Positions 1 to 15,500 of a stretch of DNA of 64,000 nt are shown here, one piece after another. Below the pieces are notes generated by a model. That model was given only the letters and a program-made list of their open reading frames with translations. It did not search any database and was not told where the DNA came from. Position 1 is the stretch's first letter, and every line of letters begins with the position of its first letter. This DNA is from Polyodon spathula (Eukaryota > Chordata > Actinopteri > Acipenseriformes > Polyodontidae): the NCBI RefSeq assembly GCF_017654505.1, contig NC_054542.1, forward strand, positions 930,001 to 994,000. The letters are read 5' to 3'. The position numbers and the translations under genes were made by a program.

Positions 1-481
<481 letters not shown>

Positions 482-529
482 TTAATGTTTTGTTAATCTG
501 CTTTTAACAATTAACAAAAAAGGGTTCCT

Positions 530-2021
<1,492 letters not shown>

Positions 2022-2156
2022 TAAATGCCACCTAAGTTATCACCAGTATATACTAAAACGCGTTACATTTAGAAGAACAAAGAATTGTGAGGATATTCAA
2101 AATGCACATTTAGCATTACGGACTGCAGAAGTAGTATTACAGTTCTTTATACACAC

Positions 2157-2274
2157 CTTGTCCATTAATTTGCTAGCATGAAGGCCCAGGCTATTGAAGA
2201 ACATCTTCTTGCTCAGGATGTGCATTTCCTCAATGGTTGTTAGAAGAGTCGCTGCACTGGTGCCTACAATCCCA
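2157..2274 (-). CDS. COG6: COG6 exon a (most 3' visible exon)
   Basis: It encodes [20 protein letters not shown] then [19 protein letters not shown]. The acceptor is TTTCAG and the donor is AAG|GTGTGT. The following exons should lie at coordinates below this window: the 2.1 kb between here and position 1 holds only transposon, microsatellite and LTR sequence. Confidence 0.96.
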
Positions 2275-3390
2275 CTGAAATAAATCAATTGAAAACACTT
2301 GGTTCAGCATGTCCTTTCTGAAACATTAGCTACAGTGTGCATTAAAAATGTGAGCGTTAACCATCAAGTTTAATTAAGGTTCATGAAGCCAAGAAAATAT
2401 ATCGTTATGAGTTGCCTGAAATCCATTACTATTCTCTATGTGGGTCGCATATTGTGAAAAAATGCCTTGTTTGTTTAATTTCCTGCTGTGAACTCCCCTA
2501 CACATGTAGAGAGCTCTTAGAACGTTTGAAATCGATTCCTGGCTCAAGTACCTCAGAAGATCTCACAATGGAAGTCCCATAAGTGTTTTGTTGTTGTGTT
2601 TATGCACAAGACTTTATTTTTCTATGTCCCTTAACAAATGTGCACTTCTTTCTTAACCCACAATATAGCAGCCACCTGAGAATAATAATAATAAACTATA
2701 TAGTATTGATTTATTTTAATGGAGCCTTCTTCAGGTTAACAAAATACAATTAGCAAGGAAAGTGGCAAGAGGAAATCTTGTATCAGTTAAAACTATTAAA
2801 TAATGCAACATTCACAAATGGAAACATGGTTTGATTTGGAATAATTTCCATTTGCTGCAAGTTGTTTTTAATATTCTCTCTAAAGTCTCAGGAAAGTCTA
2901 ATTAAAAAAATAAAATAAAAATAATAACAACAATTTCGGCTCAGGCCTTTATCCATGTTCTGAGTTCAACAATTCTGCAGTGGTATTTTGTGTACTCATT
3001 AGCACTGTTAGTCCTGACATTGCCCGATTACTTGTTTCAGCATTTGAAATGTATGCATCACCCCTTAATTTAAACAATTTTAATATCATATGTTTACTAT
3101 TTCTGCAAAATAGCTTTTTTGATCCATCCCTACTTCTCATTATTTACAGTATATTTAATGCAACATTTCTTTTATTTTACCTGATAGTGTGGTGGTAAAA
3201 CTTGAGCAGATTGGACAATTTGTATAGCAAGACAGCACCTGGTTCAGCCACTATCACCTGCTCAATTCGGACCTGTTAAAATCACAATTGCAAAAGAGGC
3301 TGTTTGTTTAGAAATATTACAAATGCTAATTTAAAGTTGAATTATACATCATTGTGAAAACACAACATTATCAAATAAAAAACAAATAAG

Positions 3391-3426
<36 letters not shown>

Positions 3427-5599
3427 CACCAGACAGGAAAGACTGTGATTCTATTGTACAGCACTCTAAATACAGTGGGCTTCTTCCATGTGTTATTTCA
3501 TTACAAACTGCATATTCAAAGCAGTAATACGCAATCCAACATTTTACTGATCAGAGATACTGAACCAATTATATTTTTTAGGAATTAAAAACCTATACTG
3601 CTTAAACAGGGTGGTCTATTGCAGAGCATGTTGGTTTTATACAGCTTTCAAGAGTGTCACCGTTATCTATGTATTTATTGTTTTATGTGTGTATTTAATA
3701 TCACTGCATAGGTTGGTTGCTATAAATGTAAATTCACTTTTGTATTACTATTTCCTTTACAGAAATGTAGTTGCTGATTGAAAAACACATTCTCCTATAT
3801 TATTTAAATATGTTACGATAAAAGTCTGAATCTGGTCAACCTTAAGTTTTACCAGTAAAGGTCAACACTTACCAAGTAAGGTGGTAAATGTCTGAAATGA
3901 TGAAGAAATAGATTGCTTTTGAGACATTTACCGGTTAATCTTATGATTTAGCGAAGTTTATTGATAAATGCAGGTATATCATCGAAGAATGCATTTATTC
4001 CTGCATATAAATTGTCAATTAACAAAATAATCATTAATGTCAAACATACATATATTTCTGCATACACATTTTCCATTAGCAAAATAATCATTAATGAGCT
4101 TACAGTAATGCACAACTGAGCAATTTAAACTGGTTCAGCGTGGTACTGAACAATACTGTGATCCACTTATGTAGAACAACCAAAATTCTGGTAGATTAAA
4201 TAATTTAGGAATTTCATTTTTTAAAAACAGAAAATCACACTTTGGTTATGACAAAAAATGTCACAAAGACAGGCAGGGAGTAGATATAGCTACTTACATA
4301 TTGCAGAATGGTAGACTCTTGTGGCCATTTTGTAAAGATATTTGGTCATTAGCCAATGGCACTTGTTTATTCTTGAGATTTACCAGTAATTGTTATCATG
4401 TTTATTTGGGACATCTACCGCTTTACTTGGGAAATGTAGACATTTACCAGTAAATCTTAAGATTTGCCAATATTTAGACTTTTACCGCAACACAGATGTT
4501 GAGTTCCTACCTATGTTGAATTCCAACCACTTACCTTGAGTGGCCTGCACACTCCTTCTGTGATGTGCCCAACCACCTCCTGCATATTTTCTTCCACACC
4601 TGAGGCATGAAATACATAGCATTGTTAACACATTCAGTTTTATTTGATTTACTACCAGATAATTATGTACTTAACACTAGTGATTAGGGCTTTTCGAACA
4701 AAAACAAAGCCCAGTGGCACAGTGAAATGCTACAACATTGCTAATATGTGCGCAAAGTATTTTCATAGTCTGCGTGGTTTCTAATGTGTTGAGAGTGCCA
4801 TGGTGGATTTACTAACACCGGGATGCCTAATAATTTACATCAAAAGAAACAATTCTTCAGCTGTTCTTATTGTATCAAACCTGTGCACTCAGGACTAAAT
4901 ACTCATCCAAAATGCAGGCTAACATATACTTAAGTTTTCATAAACCATATGTACAAATGCAGTGTAACATACACAAATAAGCAGACAGGATGCTGTACAT
5001 ATTATCACAATGCCCTCAGATTCTGAGATAACATGATATAAAATGCCCTTAGAAAGACACACAACATATACCACCAGATTGATAATAAACGTGGTTTTAT
5101 TAAGGTAAATCTGAATAGTTTCCAGATATACTGTATGGAAAAAATGTACTGCAAGCATGACATTCAAACATAACCTCGACACACCCCCGGATTTTGATAT
5201 TATCAATACTTTGTGCTGAAGGATGTCCTTTGCAAATTGTACTGTTGTTGTGTATGGTGTATATACACCTCCATTATATCCCTGTTTCAGGGGGTTGGCA
5301 TCCCCGGGGGAAGGGGAGGTTGAGGGTAATGTAATGTAATGTAATGTAATCAAGCAGTACAATCAACAAAGCGAGGGTTGTGTTGTACTGGTTCTTACCA
5401 TTGCTGCAGCAAGACCCCAGGTTTGGCTTCTTGCTGCTATACTTTATTGTCGGTGGATTTTAGTTTTATCATCCATTACTATTAATTATACAATAGTTTT
5501 GGACTACTCCATTATTCAATCAGAAAACAGGATTGGTGTCTTAATTATAAAATGTCATTGCCCTTTAAGTGATTTTACTATTAAAAACTAGCCATTTTT

Positions 5600-5641
<42 letters not shown>

Positions 5642-8600
5642 TAATAATAATAATAATATTCTACCTTGCATAGTAACCTGCTTCAATATAGCTTCTAGGT
5701 GTTCCTTTTCTGAGGCAGTTGCTTGATGTAACCAAGCCAACATATCACCAACATACCTGCAAAAAGATTGATGGCTGAATGTACAGTGTATCATTATTAG
5801 TACGCTAGTGGTAGAAGATGGGTTTGACTTCCCGCAAAGTTTAATTTAGTGCTCATGTGTTGAGAGATACTTAACAGGCAGCCATATAACACTTTCTAAT
5901 TTAACTAAGCTCTACATAGTTCCAAGAACAACAACAGCTGCTTTATTTTAATTCCATTAAGAGTGGTAAAAGCACATATATCCAGTTAGATTTGTGCCGG
6001 ATTCAGTGGAATTACATTAAAGTCCTAGATCTTAGGTCAGTTTTGTTCTGCAAAAACAACCTGAGCAAGCTTCTTTCCTATTAGTCACATTTAAGAAATG
6101 CATCAACTCATACAGCTGAAATGCTATAAATGCACTAAACGTGATCTTAAAAAAAGACGCTCAACAAACTATCTTTTGAAATGTCTTACTTATTTCTTAA
6201 CATTATGTCTGCTATTGATCATTATTTACCATGCAAAATGTCCCTTTACAACTACTGAGTCTATTCTGAAAAGCCTCTTCAAAGCATATTTTTGGAAAAC
6301 ACTTTCATTTGCACATTCCTTGTGGTCACTTCTAAAACTACCTCACATCATTCGTAAGCCCGCTAAATAATGATTTCAGCAGAAACAGAAACTGTACACA
6401 ACACATATATAAAGAAGTTAACATGCAAGAAATTAAGTATTTTGAAAATGTATAGGATATCCTTTTAATATCTGAAAGGCTGCTACAGTCATTGAAACAC
6501 ACAGCGTAGTGTAAGACTTTCACTACCAAACTCCAGTTTAAAATAAAGATTGAATTGAATTGAATGCATTGAACATTAAGACTAAACACCAAGGAGGACC
6601 AGAGCTCCTTTGGAGAATGGGAAAACTTAATAAAGTGGGATGGAATGACTGTCCTGCCATGATTACATATTTAAGATCTGCTAAAATTGTTACAATTATG
6701 TTCTGTTGCTGTACCTCATTGGGTCATGCGAGTGCATCTCAATGGGACGGGGTGTTCCCCCAGGACCTCCTCTGGTCAGGGCATCAATAAACCCACGGAC
6801 CACAGCGCACCTCCTGGCAGTCCCAAACTCATCCAAGGTGTACCTGCAATGATATGAACCAATCTTCAGAATACACAGAATTAAAGAGCTTACATTCCAT
6901 GGCGAGACTAAACAACGACACGTTTAGTGTTAGTGTTTATGCGAATACTTGAAAGGCTCACATCATATCCTGTCCTTGACTATTTGTATGAGTCAATACA
7001 AATAATTACCCTGAATTACCCTTCTCGGAAATGTGTAAAAACAAACTGTGTGGGTTTCAAAGAATAACTAAATGAATTCATTGAATCCATTAATTTTTTT
7101 CACTAAGAATGGTATTCAGTTTTAAAGGTGAAATTTAAACCTGTAAAAGCTTCACTATAGTTTATCACTCTCCTTTTGACATTCATTTTACCACCATTCA
7201 CTGCCATCTGGTACTGTAGATAAGAGCGGATTTCCTCCAATAAAAACACTTTTACTATACATCCAGACTCAATTACTGCAATTTACCACCTATCTGGAAA
7301 AGAAAAACTAATTGCAAATACATTGTTTTTTATCAAATAAAACATCAACACCTATAACACAACATGCTAAACAAAAGTGAGACAGTTGTAACATCAGACT
7401 ATTTTTATGCATTTTGACTGCATAGCGGTGATAATATATCCTGCTCTGACCATCCGTATTAGATTACATAAAACTGTTTAAACAAAAATCAAATATTCAA
7501 ACTGATGGTTAGTTGCTTTACGAGTGGAACTTGGTGCCTGAAAACTAGATATGTGCTGACAATTTTAGACAGAATATATTTATTTATTAAGCCATGTGTA
7601 ACAGGTCGAGGAACCCTGTACATTTATTTGTTTATTTATTTTCAGAACGGGATCTCCCCCTCCTTCCGTGTCTCATTTGTGTTATTCTGTATTTGTGTTT
7701 TATGGTTTATTTATATGACAACGTAGCCATGTTGTTTTGTTATTGTTTTATTAGATGTGACGGCGAAGAGCCGTATGTTTTGCAGAGTGGATGGGAAGCC
7801 CCATCCACACTAAAAACTTGTGCAGAAGGTGGCAATCTCCTGAATTAAGTGATTCATTTGTTGCTAATTGGAAGATGGTCACCTGCATATAAACCTGCAG
7901 CACCCTAAGATGGTCACCTGCATATAAACCTGCAGCGCCCTAAGATGGTCACCTGCATATAAACCTGCAGAGCCCTCAGTTCTGGGTGGGTGCTTGGAGG
8001 AGGAATGAGAGCGAGACCGAAAGTGAAACGCAACGAAAAGAATAGAATAGGAACAGTGACAGCAATTTGCCCAGCCTGACCTATTCAGTTTTGTGTTTGT
8101 GTTTTTATTCAAAACTTTTATTTTGCTCTGTGAGCAGTGTGTTTTTTTGTAAAAACGTTCCATTTTATTTTTGTTTGAATAAACGGCGCCGGAGCACATT
8201 TTGCCTGCAGCATTTGTGTCTTTGTTTTTGTTCCTGCTTCTGGCCTGACGTCACCACTCGGCTACCCTATCACACTATCCCTTAAAGCCAGTCAGGGCAG
8301 TTTACATAGCAATTCAAGTTGAAGCTAGGATACCAGTACTACTAAACAAATGAGATTATAATCACATATCGTAGGATAAAGCCGCTTTGCTCCTTTTTTA
8401 ATACACTGAATACACTGGAGTAGGTGTGGGTGTATCTTCAATAGGTGATTACATCTTCGCAACTCAATAATGTTTGATTTCATGTAATGTGTTTATTTTA
8501 TAACTGTGGTACAAAGAGGTCAAACATTTGAACCAAAAATGAGCTAAAATAAAGCTTGTTACATGAATACTCAGAAAGAAGACCACTGTATTTACTGTAA

Positions 8601-9476
8601 TTAAAGTTCTGCATTCAAAAAACACCTGTTAGGGTCCATGGTACATTCACAGCCTCTTTTTTAGGTATTTATTCTTGTGTCACAGTAAACTCTCACGGTG
8701 AAGCAATTAAAAGCAGTTTAGAAAGTATATATTGCATAAGGCTAGCCTGACAAAGCAAAGCAAAAAAAAAAAAAAAAAAAAAAAAAAGCGTGAAGTATAT
8801 GTACATTTTGTTAAGATACACCTTAGCAATTATGCATGTTCCTGACGTCATAGGTTAAATGGGTTTATTAAATGAGAAGTCTCATTAATTATGCCCTTTT
8901 TTCTATCTTTGTTCACTTATATGCAGCCGCTTGCCTCTGCTACAGAGTAGTGTGGTCAAGAGTTCACCTCTAAATATGCACATAATATAATATAGGTAAC
9001 CCAAACCGTCACTGACAACTGGCCTAATACAACAGAGGGAAGGTAAAGCAGACAACACATGTCATTGTTTCAGTGCCACTGCAGATGTGAGAACAGCTCG
9101 TCACTTAGAGTAAAAAGACAAATTGAAACTTATTGGATCCCTACATAGTCAAACCAAAATATATAAAAAATATCTAGTTTGAGGCATGACACTGACTAAA
9201 TTGATGAGATGGGTATATATATATACACACACGCTTACACATGCATACATATATATTGTAACGTAGCCTCTCCGTACTCTGCTCATTTGCCCTTTAGAAC
9301 ATTGATCCAGACAGAAGAAGTGCACAATGACGCATTTCTGTGCACTTATTTTTGACAAAACAAAAATAAACAAAACAAAACCTAGCTCTAGCTGTCTTTC
9401 AACAGACCCTAACTATCAGACTGGACACCAAAACACAAACAGCCAGACTTTATTTACACACAGAACTCTTCCTTTG

Positions 9477-9554
<78 letters not shown>

Positions 9555-12500
9555 CAGTCAAAAGTTTGAGTACACCTGCTTGAAACCAGGTTTTTCATGA
9601 TTATCTATGCTTTTAACTGTATAAACTTGTCTATAAACACTTCATTATATGTTACGTGTACTTATAGAAGCTGATAATCATAAGTGAATTGCATTCAAAA
9701 ATTTAATTTTTAAATGAAAATGTAAATCTTGTCAATTTCAATTAAATGGTCACCCAAAGCAAGGGGATTTCAGTCTGAAGCCCAAGTCAGTAAAAGTCTG
9801 AAATGTGTATAACACGGTGTTAGAACACTGGCCTAAGTATAAAAGTGTCTTTGTTAGATGTTCTCTGGGTTAACTAGCATGTTACCCAATTAACCTTTTG
9901 TCACCAATTATTGTTAACAGGTGAGGGTCCATGATTACTATAAATATAGGTAGCATAGGCATAAGTTTGTCATTCCTGAATGTAAGGGAGCAGAAAATGG
10001 CAAAAAATGTTCAGTTAAGCAAAGAAAAAAGCCTGTAATTACTTTAAGAAATGAAGGTCAATCTTTAAGACAAATCGCAAGAACTTTACAAAGTATCTAT
10101 AACTGTTGTGGCCAAGCTCATCAAACGATTTGAAGAAACTGGCACTCATGAGGACCGAACATGGTCAGGCAGGCCAAGGGTGACCTCAGAATCAGAGAAC
10201 AAGTTCATTCGAGTCACAAGTCTGCGAAACCGGCGATTAACTGCCCCCGAAATACAAGCTCAGCTAAATGCTACTAGAAGTAGATATTTCAACATCAACT
10301 GTTCAGAGGAGATTGCGTGAAGCTGGCCTAACTGGAAGAATTGCTGCAAATAAACCATTGTTAAGAGTGCAGAATAAGAGGAAGAGACTTGCCTGGGCCA
10401 AAAAACACAGAAACTGGACTTTTGAGGAGTGGAAGTCGGTCTTATGGACCAATAAGTCAAAATTTGAAATGTTTGAGTCCAACCGCCGAGTATTTGTAAG
10501 ACGCAGAGAGGGTGAGCGCATGAGTTCTGCATGTGTGGTTCTCACTGTCAAGCATGGAGGAGGCAGTGTCATGGTCTGGGGTTGCTTTGCTGGTAACAGA
10601 GTTGGTGATCTTTACCAAGTCCATGGCAAGCTCAACCAGCATGGCTATCATAGCGTACTTCAGAGGCATGCCATTCCATCAGAATTATGGCTAGTTGGGC
10701 AGTCCTTCATTCTTCAGCAAGATAATTACCCGAAACACACCTCAAAGTTGTGCATGAACTATATGGCGAAGAAGGAAAGTGAAGGACAGCTCAATCTAAT
10801 GACCTGGCCTGCCCAGCCTCCAGACCTCAATCCCATAGAACTTGTATGGGACAAACTGGATAGAAGAGTCAAAGCAAAGCTCCCCACAAGTGCCCTACAT
10901 CTCTGGATGTATGTATTATGTATGTGTGTGTGTGTATATAAGCTTTTCATTTTATGGGAACTCAAGTTCTTAGTGCTTCTTGAACCACAGACACCGTCCA
11001 GACTAACACAAACCTTCAAAGATCTTTAAAGATATTTGAAGTCGGTTTCCCACAGCTGGTTACATTTGGCATAGCAAAGGTTACAGATTTTAAAAGGCCA
11101 CCAAGCACAGAACTATTCCTTTTAATCTTCCTTGTATCATTTAAAAAATAAAAAACAACTATAAATTACGGTATACAATTTATAATACAGGCCATTTAAT
11201 CATATATGCATGTATTTATCTTTCACAAATTCTCCATATGTGGTTTATGAACAGCTTATTTAATATAACTTATTTTTAGATATAAACAGCTAAAATTAAA
11301 ACAAATTGTCAGAATTCCCATAACTATACAAGTACATATCGATGTTTTTTTAAATAACTTAAATAATTTTAATATTTTGTTTTAAATAACATGATAAGCC
11401 ATCAATAATGTCCATGTGACTTCCATTTATAATTTAACTTGTTGTACATAGCAAGCGATAAAAGATGAAGAGACTGGAAGTTTTCAAACTAATTTCTACC
11501 ACGTCAGCATTCTCAATTCATGCACAGTGTTGCTCAGTAACATCTGCAGTTGTTACCCTTATCTTTTTAAACAGCGGGAATCTCAGTGTTTTAGGCCCGT
11601 CCCTAAAGAGCTAATGTCTAGTTTCCATCTACCCTTGTAGTCACCAGGTTCAATATGAAGGCACATATACATTATACTCTCAGATACATATTTTTTTAAT
11701 GTTGCGATTTGAATTTGTCTAGCTAGCCCTATGTCACTGTGCGTTATTTGCTTTTGGACGTTTGCTGTGTCACTCCCACCAGCAAAGCAACTGGGCCAGA
11801 GCAATTTCTCTCTGACTGTGTGCCAAGCAGATCGAACCCTACTGATATTGCTCTTTCCAAGTTTAACTACAGCAGAATCTATAACACAGAATACTTTGCG
11901 TAGCCTACAAAACAGTACATTGTGGAAAGACACTGAATAACGGGTGTTGGTGTCACAGCAGACTACACTTTAAATAAATAAAAAAGTGGGTTTTGTGCCA
12001 TCTTGTGGTAACAGGAATGAACAGCATGTGATACTTGCTTCCCAACAGTATAGAAAACACTGGTTACTATGCTGTGTCCGGATGACGGGAATATCTCGGT
12101 CACAGCAAAAAGCCAGCAATGATTTCCTTCTCTGATATCTGTCTTAACCCAAAGATGAAAAAACTAGCTTACAATAAAAGTGCACATAGTAAGGTGATGT
12201 CTGCCAAACAGGGCTGGAGTAAGTGAGTGTGAGCAATAAGAGAAATAAAGGGGCCCATCAGACAGTTTGCCTGCCCTCTTCTTATTCTGAACCTGCTGTA
12301 TGAAACACCTTTTTTCCACTGGGGGCCAAAGCCATAATAATATATCTTTTTAATTTTTTAGCATTCATCTACTGTGAGCTGTTGCTTTCTGATGGCCTTC
12401 CAAAAATAGCAACACCAGTTCAAAAGTGTGTGTTCCAGTGGTTAAAGAAAAGGGCTTGTGACCAGGAGGTCCCGGGTTCAAATCCCAGCTCAGCCACTGA

Positions 12501-15500
12501 CTCATTGTATGACCCCGAGCAGGTCACTTCGCCTCCTTTTGCTCCGTCTTTCGGGTGAGACGTTATTGTAAGTGACTCTGCAACTGATGCATACTTCACA
12601 CACCCTAGTCTCGTATCTTGTAAAGCACTTTGTGATGGTGGTCCACAACGCAAGGTGCTATATAAAGATTGATGTTGTTGTATTAATGAAACCCATGCTT
12701 TTTTTGGTGATCCATTTTCATGGATCAATTTCCAGTTCTTGTGTGTTGCTCTGAAATGTTTGTCACTCTCACCCCTCTCTCCACTTAGCCCCTGCAGAAA
12801 CTTCCTCAGAGGTCATGTCAACAGTTAACAGAACATGCCCCTTGTTCCAAAGGAAGTGATTCTCAGGAGAGAGCTCTCACGAAGAGGCTTCCAACAACCC
12901 AGCAGTAGAAACTGGAAAGTCTGCTCTCCTGAATATGAAAACATTATAATACCAGTACTGGATCTTTCCAACCCATATTATTTTTATAATCCTTCCAGTA
13001 ACCACAGCTAATGCTACAACCAATTATCGACAAATGTGCTTCAAGATGACCATGAGAATAAGGTGCTTCATTTTTGTAACCAGTTATAAAAAAAGCATTT
13101 ATTTTGAGCAAGTTTAACAAATAAATGCTTGAAAGAAAAAAAAAAATAAATAAATATTTTACTGATTCCCGCTTGCCCCCCAGCCCCAGATCTGTAGGAC
13201 TGTTACACAGAACAACAGCTCCCTGTGATCAAAACCACTGAAAGAAGGCTGGAACACAGTGTTCAGTCATGTAGAATCTTGGCAGTTGCTGCTGCTGCTG
13301 CTGCTGTGTGGTACTCACTTGTACAAGACCGGCCTGTCCTGTAGTGCCTCCAGGGCCTGGGTCAGCACTGGAGCGATGTCACATGACTCTTGGGTCAGTG
13401 CTCGGCATTCATCTGTGAAGAATAAAGGATGAATTGATTATCTTCAAACCAGCACTTTGAACTTGAGAATATCAGAGGGTAATATGTGCTATTTATCTAA
13501 TGATAGGCCATTTTGGATCACTTAAAATTAACTTCTATGTTAGTGGTCAGAAAATTTGCAAAGGCAATGGGGTCATTCAGCTGAAGTGGCCCAATTTCTG
13601 GGGAGAAGTTTCCTTGGTTTGTTGGCTGACTATATAAAAAACAAGCTGCTTAATTCATGTCTTGCATGAAAGAGGAAGCATGTAAGGGGGCAGCAGAACA
13701 AATACAGTTAGTATAATGTTAAAGCTTTTTTCAAGGCTTTTCAAAAATAATAATAAATAAATAAATAAATACAAATATGCAAACCACTGCCGAAAGAGGT
13801 TGAGCAACTCGCTTTGATCTATTTCAAGTGGAATGGCTTAAATGTAAATTGTCTTTGAATGAAAGTTCCATACATTCATTATAATTTTGTGGCAGTTCAC
13901 ATTTTCTTTAGAACCGTACACAGTTGATAATGTCTTAAATGATTCAGTGATACAGAAATATGATTTTTTTCTTATGTTTTATAAACTGAATACTACTATA
14001 GTTTGTACAATTTTCTGAAACCATTGGAAAAACCTCAAAAACAACAAATTTCAACAGTCATAATGATTTATGCAGTTGTTAGTAGGCAGAATGGAGGTTT
14101 TATGAATATATATTGTGAATACATTTTGAAACATATGTACCACCATTTAGATAACAAGGTATTACATGAAACATGAGCAAGAAGTACCACAAATATAGCG
14201 TGCAATCACTCAGTGACCAGAACCATGGCCTAGAAGATCAATGACTTTAGACAACTAATGTCCACACCATGACATATGTATTAATATTGTATGAAACTGA
14301 AGACGATCTTGAATGAAGAGAAATGAAAGCGAATAGTAACTTACTAAGAAAGGAACACACTACTGTATATTGTATTTAGGATATGTTCATCCGCAACTTC
14401 AAACAATTATAAAACCTTTCATCGTAAAACTATTAAAAAACAACAACAACTGTGTAAAATTCTATGTGTACAATTCTACCCACACACCATGTTTATTTCA
14501 TTTCATCCGTTCATGTAAAAACAAGACTAGTTGGAATTACTCTCCAGGGTAGCCCCAATTGTGTCAAACTATTTGAAGAAAAAAACTTTAATTACTAAAT
14601 ACATTGCAGACCTATGCTTTCAAACCATCCAATTTACTTATTTTAAATTTAAAAAGTACAAAAGCAGATGATCTTCAGATCGGCTTCGGGTAAAGTAATC
14701 CGATTGGTATGTACATAATGTTTATCCTAAAATATTGTCTTGAGAAAGAATATTGGATAAGATCGAAAATCACAATAAAACACATATCTTAGATCTATCT
14801 ATTCGATTACACTATGTAACACAATTTTTGTTCCTGGGTAGTAAGTGTTATTTCCTAAATACAGTATAATCGTAAATCTCGAAAAACTACTCACTTCTAA
14901 ATCTTTTGTAGTCATTTTTGTATTACTTTAGTATAAATACATGTTAATTTGGATTCATATGTTGTTTTTTTACTGACTTTATGTGAACGAAAAGACACAC
15001 ATTTGCCCGTTTTCCCATTGGAAATAGTGATATTTTGAAATATCACTGTCCTGGTCACAAAAGCAAAGTTTGTGGGGAATAATAGCCATTTCTATACTTT
15101 TGAGGCATAAACAATTAGGAAATAACACTTACTACATATAAATATAAAAGTTGAGGGTTTTCAGCTTGCATGTCTTATTGGTGTTCGCTGTAGACACATT
15201 TGAAGTTATGCCTAGACTTACCGAGGCTCAACAGAATAATGCTATTGGACATTTGGAAGCTGGCGAATCTCAGTCTGCCATGGCACGGCATCTGAATGTT
15301 CCCCAGAGCACTGATACCAGCAACGTGAAACAACACTTGACCACCCAAGACCCTGTAGACCATGTGCGACAACAGCAGCCCACGACAGAGTTATGCACCT
15401 ACGTCATTTACGTGACAGGTTCACCACTGCAACCAATGCGTAGAATTTCCGACCAGACTGTCAGAAACCGCCTACGGGAGGCAGGATTCCGTGCAAGATG

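Larger units (their letters stand above)
4600..5664. other. COG6 intron with short tandem repeats
   Basis: Contains (GTAAT)5 at 5326-5350 and (AAT)n at 5602-5659, the latter ending just before the exon d donor. I recognise nothing else. Confidence 0.7.

Noticed and set aside
11583..11933. 116-codon minus-strand frame
   Set aside because: No family resemblance, no splice context and ordinary intronic composition; probably chance.
12432..12505. tRNA gene
   Set aside because: The A and B boxes are present, but the cloverleaf is imperfect and the sequence runs directly into an L2-like tail, so it is a SINE head.
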